The translations under genes and the position numbers were made by a program. From assembly GCA_948957135.1 (NCBI GenBank), contig CARDBT010000011.1, forward strand, positions 22,544 to 86,543: 64,000 bases of DNA, in the 5' to 3' direction. Positions 58,067-64,000 of this stretch are shown piece by piece. The DNA is from COE1 sp910588595. GTDB taxonomy: Bacteria > Bacillota > Clostridia > Lachnospirales > Lachnospiraceae. The notes under the pieces are model-generated. The model saw only the letters and a program-made list of their open reading frames with translations, was not told the origin of the DNA and did not search any database. Within the stretch, counting starts at the first letter, position 1. Every line of letters begins with the position of its first letter.

Positions 58067-60604
58067 TTATTTCAGATATTTTTTGAGCAGCTGCGTCAGC
58101 CTGTTCACATCGATCGGTTTTGCCACATGTTCGTTCATGCCGCAATCAAAACAATGCTGTATGTCGTCAGAGAACGCGTCTGCTGTCATGGCAATGATCG
58201 GCAGATTGGCATCTTCGCGCGGCAGGGCGCGGATTGTCTTTGCCGCATCATAACCGTTCATCACAGGCATTCGGATATCCATCAATATCACATCGTACTG
58301 CCAGATCGCCGACTGTTCAAACTTCTCCACACAGATCTTACCGTTCTCCGCCCGCTCCAGTTCAAATCCTGCCTCCGACAAGAGATCTTCCGCAATTTCC
58401 CAGTTCAGATCGTTATCCTCCGCCAACAGGATCTTCTTGCCGGCAAATTTCTGTACCTTTGTGTCTTCGTGCTTCTCCTCGTCAACCTGATCCAGCATAT
58501 AGCGCTTTAACCCCAGATACAGATTGGACTTGAACAATGGCTTGGATATAAATCCCTGAATGCCGACTTCTTTCGCTTCCTCCTCAATATCACTCCAGTC
58601 ATACGCTGATATGATCAGAATAGGAACTTTCTGCCCCAGAAGTTTTCTCATCTCACGCGCAGTATGCAGACCATCCATATCTGGCATCTTCCAGTCCAGC
58701 AGCACCACTTCATAATTCCTGTCTTCGTCATGGCATTTTCTTACCATCTCCACTGCTTCTCTGCCATTCGTAGCCCAGTCAGCCTCGATCCCAATCTCCT
58801 TGAGCGAGGAAACTGCACTCAGACACAGATCCTCATTGTTGTCGACCACGAGCACCCTCCACGACGGAAGCACCATATCTGCCTCCATTGTATCCGCCTT
58901 TTCCAGATCAAGCGTAATATGGAATTCACTGCCCTCGCCCGGCGCACTCTTCAGATCGATCGTTCCATTCATCGCCTGCACGATGGCTTTCGTGATAGCC
59001 ATGCCAAGACCAGTTCCCTCGATCTTATTGATCTGTGCTTTCTCCTCTCTGGTAAATGTATCAAATATCTTTTCCTGAAACTCTTTTGTCATGCCGATGC
59101 CGTTATCTTTCACACAGAAATGACACCGCACATAATTTTCTCCCACCGGCGATTCCTCCTGTGTCAGAAATACTTTGATGATTCCGCCTTCGGGTGTGAA
59201 CTTCAACGCGTTGGACAACAGATTGATCAGCACCTGGTTCAGACGCACGCTGTCACAGTGCACCTCCTCAGTGATAATGTTCTGTATGAAGATATCAAAG
59301 TGCTGCTGCCTTGATTTGACCTGCGGCTGTACGATATTGACAATGCTGTCCATCGTTTCGCGCAGGGAGATCTGACTCATGTTCAGTGTCAGTTTTCCGC
59401 TCTCGATCTTGGACATATCAAGCACATCGTTGATCAATCCCAGCAGATGCTTGCTTGACAATGTTATTTTTGCCAGACAGTCCCTCACGCGCTCTGTATT
59501 GTCAATATTTGCGATCGCGATCGTCGTCATACCCACGATCCCGTTCATCGGTGTGCGGATATCATGGCTCATGCTGGAGAGGAACTCGCTCTTTGCCTTG
59601 TTCGCTTTCGTCGCCTCTTTCCTCGCCTGATCCAACTCCTCCATCTGCTGCTGTGACAGTCTGTAATAAATGCCAAAGATGACCATCACACCTGCAAGTA
59701 TGAAAACAGCCATGATCACTGTGATAAACTGGCGCTCACTGCCCAGGTCTTCTAGAATCTTATCCAGCACTCCGTGCGGCATCACGGAGATCAGAAACCA
59801 TTCTGAGTTAGCCAGATCTGTAAACAACAGATATTTATTTTCATTGTTTTCCCGAAACATTGTGGAGTACCCTGCCTTCCGGCTCATCGCAGCGCGCAGC
59901 TCGTCCACATAGGTCTCTGTACTCTTTCCATTGTAATCCGCAAAATTTTGTCTGACATAGCTGAAATAATCCGTCTCCTGTCTGTTCCTGACCACATATG
60001 TACCATCTGCACGGATAATAAAGGAGTACATCAATGCTGAATCATCATCCAGTGCCAGCACATTTTCCAGATCTTCCATAGGTGTGGCGGCAACGATCGC
60101 TGAACTGATCTTCCCGTTCCGCATAGGATACTGGGCATTGACCAGCATACACAGCACTTTCTCACCCTCTGCACTCGTGCCTGAAAATACACGCAGACTG
60201 CTGTCGTCCAACACACTCCGAAACGTGATCTCACTGTCATACTCCACATCGGATCCGTAGATCGTCTCGCTTTCCCCGTCCTCCGTGTAAAGTCCCAGAT
60301 AGACAAAATCGCGCACCTGTGCACTCAGTGCCAGCTGATCAAACATTTCCTGATCATACTCCACCGAATCAGGCGGATGCCTCTGAACGATCCCGTTTAA
60401 CTCCGAGATCTGCATATCTACCACTGTATCAAACTTCTCCTGCATCTGTTTCGCCATCGCAGACATATAGAGTGAACCGATCTCATTGATCGCAAAATCG
60501 CTTTTCTTGGCAATGACTGACGACGTGACCGTGATCATCACAATACATGCGATCACCAACAGTGAAAAACTGATTGTCAAAAATTTTTTTGTATTTCTTC
60601 TCAT
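58067..60604 (-). CDS. Hybrid sensor histidine kinase with two receiver domains
   Basis: 845 residues from the ATG at 60604, with AGAGGAATTGCA ahead. A membrane helix (7-30), an extracellular dCache-like sensor (35-280) and a second helix (285-310) lead into the kinase: H-box SSMSHDIRTPMNG near 355, N box, DNGIGM and GTGLGMAITK. Two REC domains follow: the first with DWKMPDMDG near 645, the second with AEDNDLNWE near 730 and DIRMPVMNG near 775. It has no output domain, so a separate partner must exist. It is one gene per transcript. A MITE end fragment lies 57 bases upstream of its start. Confidence 0.92.
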   Translation of the reverse strand: MRRNTKKFLTISFSLLVIACIVMITVTSSVIAKKSDFAINEIGSLYMSAMAKQMQEKFDTVVDMQISELNGIVQRHPPDSVEYDQEMFDQLALSAQVRDFVYLGLYTEDGESETIYGSDVEYDSEITFRSVLDDSSLRVFSGTSAEGEKVLCMLVNAQYPMRNGKISSAIVAATPMEDLENVLALDDDSALMYSFIIRADGTYVVRNRQETDYFSYVRQNFADYNGKSTETYVDELRAAMSRKAGYSTMFRENNENKYLLFTDLANSEWFLISVMPHGVLDKILEDLGSERQFITVIMAVFILAGVMVIFGIYYRLSQQQMEELDQARKEATKANKAKSEFLSSMSHDIRTPMNGIVGMTTIAIANIDNTERVRDCLAKITLSSKHLLGLINDVLDMSKIESGKLTLNMSQISLRETMDSIVNIVQPQVKSRQQHFDIFIQNIITEEVHCDSVRLNQVLINLLSNALKFTPEGGIIKVFLTQEESPVGENYVRCHFCVKDNGIGMTKEFQEKIFDTFTREEKAQINKIEGTGLGMAITKAIVQAMNGTIDLKSAPGEGSEFHITLDLEKADTMEADMVLPSWRVLVVDNNEDLCLSAVSSLKEIGIEADWATNGREAVEMVRKCHDEDRNYEVVLLDWKMPDMDGLHTAREMRKLLGQKVPILIISAYDWSDIEEEAKEVGIQGFISKPLFKSNLYLGLKRYMLDQVDEEKHEDTKVQKFAGKKILLAEDNDLNWEIAEDLLSEAGFELERAENGKICVEKFEQSAIWQYDVILMDIRMPVMNGYDAAKTIRALPREDANLPIIAMTADAFSDDIQHCFDCGMNEHVAKPIDVNRLTQLLKKYLK

Positions 60605-60660
60605 TGCAATTCCTCTTTTTGTGAGTCTTTTTGATCTCACAAATTCCCCTATCCTAGACT

Positions 60661-60677
60661 AGAGCGTGTTTGAAAAT
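60661..60677. mobile_element. Solo end of the MITE-like element
   Basis: AGAGCGTGTTTGAAAAT matches the left end of the full copies at 14898 and 21673, but the rest is absent. It lies upstream of the hybrid kinase gene. Confidence 0.7.
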
Positions 60678-60735
60678 GCCCTAACTCATGACTTTAAAAC
60701 TTCTATATAAAATTATACAATATATTCAAACAAAG

Positions 60736-61206
60736 TCAACATAGTTTTTCCATCCCAAACTTCTGCGGCACCAGTCCGCAGCGCTCGTAAAACCGCCTGG
60801 CACCCTCATTGCATGCCCACACGTTCAGCGTCACATTGTAGCACCCCTGATCTCTCGCATAATCAAGAACATGCTCATACAGCATCTTCCCAATATGCTG
60901 CCCCCGCCTGTTCTCATCGACACACAGATCATCAATATATAATGTCCTGATATCTGTCAGGATATTATCGTCTGTATGCTGCTGGAACACACAGAACGCA
61001 TAGCCCGACACGTTTTCATCTGCGTCGATCCCCACAAAGACCGGCCGCTCATCGTCATGGATCAATGCCCGAAGTTCCTCGTCCGTATACTTTTTTGTAT
61101 CCGCCTTGAACAGATCCGGTCTGCCGTTGTGGTGCACTGTCAGCACCTGGCAGAGCAGACGGTTGATTCCGTCCATGTCCCTCTCCTGCGCACGTCTTAT
61201 GTTCAT
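60736..61206 (-). CDS. GNAT family N-acetyltransferase
   Basis: 156 residues. Motif A for acetyl-CoA binding is present as ENRRGQHIGKMLYEHVLDYA near 105-125, followed by VTLNVWACNEGARRFYERCGL in motif B. The N-terminus IRRAQERDMDGI is typical of the fold. It should transfer an acetyl group to an amine; the acceptor is unknown. The gene stands alone, with GGGGAA ahead of the ATG. Confidence 0.9.
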   Translation of the reverse strand: MNIRRAQERDMDGINRLLCQVLTVHHNGRPDLFKADTKKYTDEELRALIHDDERPVFVGIDADENVSGYAFCVFQQHTDDNILTDIRTLYIDDLCVDENRRGQHIGKMLYEHVLDYARDQGCYNVTLNVWACNEGARRFYERCGLVPQKFGMEKLC

Positions 61207-61331
61207 TGACGCATTCCCCTTTTCTGCTTTGTATATATCCAGCTGACGCTTTGATATTTATCCGGACAGATAACATTATATTTCATTTTACCCAAAAAGA
61301 CAATACGGAACTGTTTTGAAACAATCATAGA

Positions 61332-62225
61332 CTATTCGTCAACAGTCGTTAAATACTCAAGAAACTCTTTCTCACACCTGCGTCTCCCCCGCTTTGCGTC
61401 ATACAGTGCGCAGACTGCCCTCGTCTCCATCTCCTCGTACACCGGCACGCGAAACACGTTTTTGGCGTTCAATTCCGGCTGTGCCAGCTGCTCGGGCACA
61501 TATCCAATCCCGAGATTGTTCTGTATCATCGGCACCATCAGGTCAGCGGTCGCGACTTCGATGTCCGGTTTCAACACGACGCCGTTCCTCAGGAAAAAAT
61601 CACTTGTCATATCGTATGTCACGGTATTTTTCCCGAGACATACCCACGGATAACCTGCAAGCTCCCGCAGATGCCTCCTGGTGCATGCCAGATCTGCATA
61701 TGCGCTTCCGCAGATCAGCACATCCCTAAAATCAAACAGTTTCTTGCTTTTAATGTTTCTATTGACATGAAACGGACTGGTCACAACGCTGATGTCGATC
61801 GCCCCCCTTGTGAGCTCATGGATGGCGTCCTTGGTGCTGTAGTTGTAGATCTTAAACCGCACTTTGGGATTTTCCTGCTTAAATTCCTTTAATCTGCGAA
61901 ACAGCATCAAGTGCAGCGCTGTCTCTGTCGTCCCGAGAATGATCGTCCCCTCGATCAGTTTCCCGTCAAGGCTCAGCTCCTCCTCCGCAGCCTGTATCTG
62001 ATAAAACGCCGCAGACACACGCTCGTATAAAAGTTCCCCCTTTTCTGTGAGGGCTATTCCCTTGTTGCTGCGCAAAAGCAGCTGGCACCCAAGCGCATTC
62101 TCCAGCAGTTTCATCGCGCGCGTGACATTCGGCTGGCTGCTTCCCAAAGCCTGTGCCGCCTTCGTGATGTTTCGGTATTTTCCCACATAATAAAACGCTC
62201 TGTAATATTCGTAATTAATATTCAT
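61332..62225 (-). CDS. LysR-family transcriptional regulator
   Basis: 297 residues from the ATG at 62225, chosen because the longer frame lacks a ribosome binding site while GCAGGTG lies here. Residues 1-60 contain the winged helix (YRNITKAAQALGSSQPNVTRAMKLLE). The rest is the periplasmic-binding-like inducer domain. It is divergent from a MATE transporter gene, its most probable target. A 15-bp inverted repeat lies in between. Confidence 0.92.
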   Translation of the reverse strand: MNINYEYYRAFYYVGKYRNITKAAQALGSSQPNVTRAMKLLENALGCQLLLRSNKGIALTEKGELLYERVSAAFYQIQAAEEELSLDGKLIEGTIILGTTETALHLMLFRRLKEFKQENPKVRFKIYNYSTKDAIHELTRGAIDISVVTSPFHVNRNIKSKKLFDFRDVLICGSAYADLACTRRHLRELAGYPWVCLGKNTVTYDMTSDFFLRNGVVLKPDIEVATADLMVPMIQNNLGIGYVPEQLAQPELNAKNVFRVPVYEEMETRAVCALYDAKRGRRRCEKEFLEYLTTVDE

Positions 62226-62295
62226 AATACACCTGCCGCGTTCACGCCTCAACTTTCTGCCATCATGACAGGCATCCGAAGCGTAAACAGCCATC

Positions 62296-62361
62296 ATATA
62301 TATTTTATATCGCAATTATATAAAATATATATTTTTCATATTGTCTTTTTGCTATTATAAT
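62296..62361. promoter_or_regulatory. LysR/MATE divergent control region
   Basis: ATATATATTTTATAT (62296-62310) is repeated inversely as ATATAAAATATATAT (62318-62332) with the spacer CGCAATT. LysR operators are T-N11-A dyads, so this could be the binding site. A TATAAT lies at 62356-62361 on the plus strand, with a weak -35 for the MATE gene. Confidence 0.5.
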
Positions 62362-62433
62362 ATGAAAAGAATATTATGAAAAGACTGATCTGCAAATTGA
62401 TTCTCACAAATTTTGAAAGGACTGATTGCTTTT

Positions 62434-63786
62434 ATGAACAAACTGCTGACAAAAAAAACGAATAAAACCATGAACAGGGATCTGACTGTGGGAGATCCCC
62501 AGACAGTACTCTGGCAGTTCTGTCTCCCGATGTTTGGCAGCATCATCTTCCAGCAGCTCTACAACATCGCAGACAGCCTCGTCGCCGGCAGGTTTATCGG
62601 TGAGAACGCACTCGCCGCCGTCGGCAACAGCTACAATGTCACTCTCATCTTCATCGCGTTTGCTTTCGGCTGCAACATCGGATGTTCCGTCATCGTGTCC
62701 CAGTTTTTCGGTGCGAAGGATTACTGCCAGATGAAGACCGCCGTCTACACGACACTGCTCTCGAGCGCTGTTGTGTGTGCGCTGCTGATGCTCCTTGGTT
62801 TTGTGTTCTGCGATCCGCTGCTGGCACAGATGAAAACCCAGCCGGAGATCATGGCGGACTCCGCTCTCTACATGGACATTTACATACTGGGGCTGCCATT
62901 CCTTTTCTTCTATAATATAGCGACCGGAATCTTCTCCGCACTCGGGGACTCCAGGACACCTTTTTATTTTCTCGCACTCTCGTCAACCTCGAACATTGCA
63001 GTTGACATCATTTTTGTAAAATGCTTTCATATGGGGATCGCAGGTGTCGCATGGGCGACCTTTTTGTGCCAGGGAATCAGCTGCCTCCTATCCGTAGTAT
63101 TGCTGTTAAAAAGACTCGCGGCGATCCGGACCGACAAAAAAGCAGCGCTGTTCTCATCAGCGCTGCTCAAGAAGCTCACAGCGATCGCCATACCAAGCAT
63201 CCTGCAGCAATCCTTCATCTCTGTCGGAAACATCTTTATCCAGAGTGTCATCAACAGCTTTGGCATCAGTGTGACCGCCGGATACTCTGCCGCTGTCAAG
63301 CTCAACAATCTGGTGATCACTTCTTTCACCACACTCGGAAACGGCGTGTCAAACTTCACAGCGCAGAATATCGGTGCCGGTATCCCAGACAGGGTTAAGG
63401 GCGGACTGCGCGCCGGTCTCAGGCTGGTCTGGTGCATCTGCGTTCCGATCGTACTATTGTATTTCTGCTTTGGGAGGTACCTGCTCCTGCTGTTCATGGA
63501 TGCGGCTTCCGCCGAAGCGCTGCTCACCGGAAAGCAGTTTTTGTGGATCCTGTCACCCTTTTATTTTGTCGTATCCGCAAAGCTTGTGACAGACGGGGTA
63601 CTGCGCGGCGCCGGTGCCATGAAAGCATTTATGGCAGCCACCTTCACCGACCTGATCCTGCGTGTCCTGCTTGCCTTTGGCTTCTCGAACCTGTTCGGCG
63701 CCATCGGTATCTGGTGCGCATGGCCGATTGGCTGGACTGTTGCGACTGGTATGTCCGTTTATTGCTACAGACGAATGCACGATTGA
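62434..63786 (+). CDS. MATE family multidrug/metabolite exporter
   Basis: 450 residues from the ATG at 62434; a TTG seven codons before is possible but weaker. Twelve hydrophobic segments and the N-terminal FQQLYNIADSLVAGRFIGENALAAVGNS region are hallmarks of the NorM/DinF/VmrA branch. It exports cations or drugs using a Na+ or H+ gradient. The divergent LysR regulator probably controls it. It ends 4 bases before the convergent FeoB-associated gene. Confidence 0.93.
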   Translation: MNKLLTKKTNKTMNRDLTVGDPQTVLWQFCLPMFGSIIFQQLYNIADSLVAGRFIGENALAAVGNSYNVTLIFIAFAFGCNIGCSVIVSQFFGAKDYCQMKTAVYTTLLSSAVVCALLMLLGFVFCDPLLAQMKTQPEIMADSALYMDIYILGLPFLFFYNIATGIFSALGDSRTPFYFLALSSTSNIAVDIIFVKCFHMGIAGVAWATFLCQGISCLLSVVLLLKRLAAIRTDKKAALFSSALLKKLTAIAIPSILQQSFISVGNIFIQSVINSFGISVTAGYSAAVKLNNLVITSFTTLGNGVSNFTAQNIGAGIPDRVKGGLRAGLRLVWCICVPIVLLYFCFGRYLLLLFMDAASAEALLTGKQFLWILSPFYFVVSAKLVTDGVLRGAGAMKAFMAATFTDLILRVLLAFGFSNLFGAIGIWCAWPIGWTVATGMSVYCYRRMHD

Positions 63787-63790
63787 TGTG

Positions 63791-63925
63791 TCAGTGGCAT
63801 CCTTTGCATTTACTACAATCGCCGCCGCACTGCAGCGATCTTCCCTTTTTCCTGTCGCGGACCATGCTGCGCACAGCCATGCCTACGACTGCGAGCAGTA
63901 TCACCAATGTGATCGTTGTTCCCAC
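63791..63925 (-). CDS. FeoB-associated Cys-rich membrane mini-protein
   Basis: 44 residues from a GTG at 63925, with GGGGGG upstream. One membrane helix (residues 3-20) is followed by a basic linker (RDRKKGRS) and a Cys cluster (CGGDCSKCKGCH), the usual layout of the FeoB-associated family in Firmicutes. It probably helps ferrous iron transport, but no FeoB gene is visible; it may lie beyond the end of the window. The longer open frame begins in a MITE copy and is not likely to be used. Confidence 0.78.
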   Translation of the reverse strand: MGTTITLVILLAVVGMAVRSMVRDRKKGRSLQCGGDCSKCKGCH

Positions 63926-63950
63926 ATCGATCCCCCCTTTCAAGTTGCTA

Positions 63951-64000
63951 GAGCGTGTTTGAAAAATCATTCCCGCCATCTATATAACGACGCCATAGCG
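63951..64000. mobile_element. MITE-like element, copy 3 (runs off the window)
   Basis: The first 50 bp match the left end of the full copies, including AGAGCGTGTTTGA and the CGACGC half of the internal hairpin. The right end is outside the window. Confidence 0.85.

Overview
The window reads as a chromosomal segment of an anaerobic gut-type Firmicute, most probably a member of the Lachnospiraceae (Clostridia). The reasons are strong AGGAGG ribosome binding sites, classical TTGACA/TATAAT promoters, a T-box leader on a tRNA-synthetase operon, a GatCAB amidotransferase, a CD1871A-type CXXC mini-protein, a DUF4474 protein, a FeoB-associated Cys-rich mini-protein and an ECF-type vitamin transporter. 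Coding density is high. I found no rRNA, tRNA, prophage or CRISPR.

Layout. 1-5.1 kb (+): the end of an unknown protein, then an LtaS-like sulfatase and a YfhO-like giant membrane protein (envelope polymer synthesis or decoration). 5.1-6.4 kb (+): a promoter, a cobalamin-type riboswitch, a DUF4430 lipoprotein and an ECF S-component, apparently a B12-regulated uptake unit. 6.4-10.6 kb: a PTS-EIIC/EAL fusion (c-di-GMP phosphodiesterase), a soluble CZB chemoreceptor and a small XRE regulator. 10.7-13.3 kb (-): a redox operon (TlpA-like lipoprotein, CD1871A mini-protein, NapH-like 4Fe-4S membrane protein, HAD phosphatase). 13.4-21.9 kb (-): accessory genes (C39-like protease, XRE and AraC regulators with GyrI-like sensor domains, ADP-ribosylglycohydrolase, polysaccharide deacetylase, alpha/beta hydrolase-DUF3237 fusion, AAA-ATPase/PDDEXK protein) bracketed by two full copies of a 224-bp MITE-like element. 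21.9-24.8 kb: a divergent aminotransferase and MocR regulator pair. 24.9-31.2 kb: an alpha-galactosidase (GH36) operon with its sugar ABC transporter and a divergent AraC activator.

31.2-37.0 kb (-): RecQ, a short DprA-like protein overlapping an HTH-Uma2 fusion, a metallophosphoesterase and a DUF4474 protein. 37.4-44.3 kb (-): T-box, aspS, gatC, an Rpn-type nuclease, gatA and gatB. The synthetase carries the His associated with relaxed tRNA(Asp)/tRNA(Asn) specificity, so this looks like the indirect Asn-tRNA(Asn) route, with a nuclease gene plus its own terminator lodged in the operon. 44.5-47.5 kb: DUF1349 protein, MFS transporter and a divergent AraC regulator. 47.5-48.9 kb: an unrecognised coiled-coil protein.

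49.2-55.0 kb is the most unusual locus: a TetR regulator divergent from an operon of SCP2-like protein, membrane-anchored alpha/beta hydrolase, stand-alone NRPS-type condensation protein, free acyl carrier protein and acyl-AMP ligase. A palindrome overlaps the -35 box of the operon promoter. This has the parts of a minimal carrier-protein-based acyl conjugation pathway whose product I cannot name. 55.1-64 kb: VWA lipoprotein, MutY, hybrid sensor kinase, GNAT acetyltransferase, LysR/MATE pair, the FeoB-associated protein and a third MITE copy running off the end.
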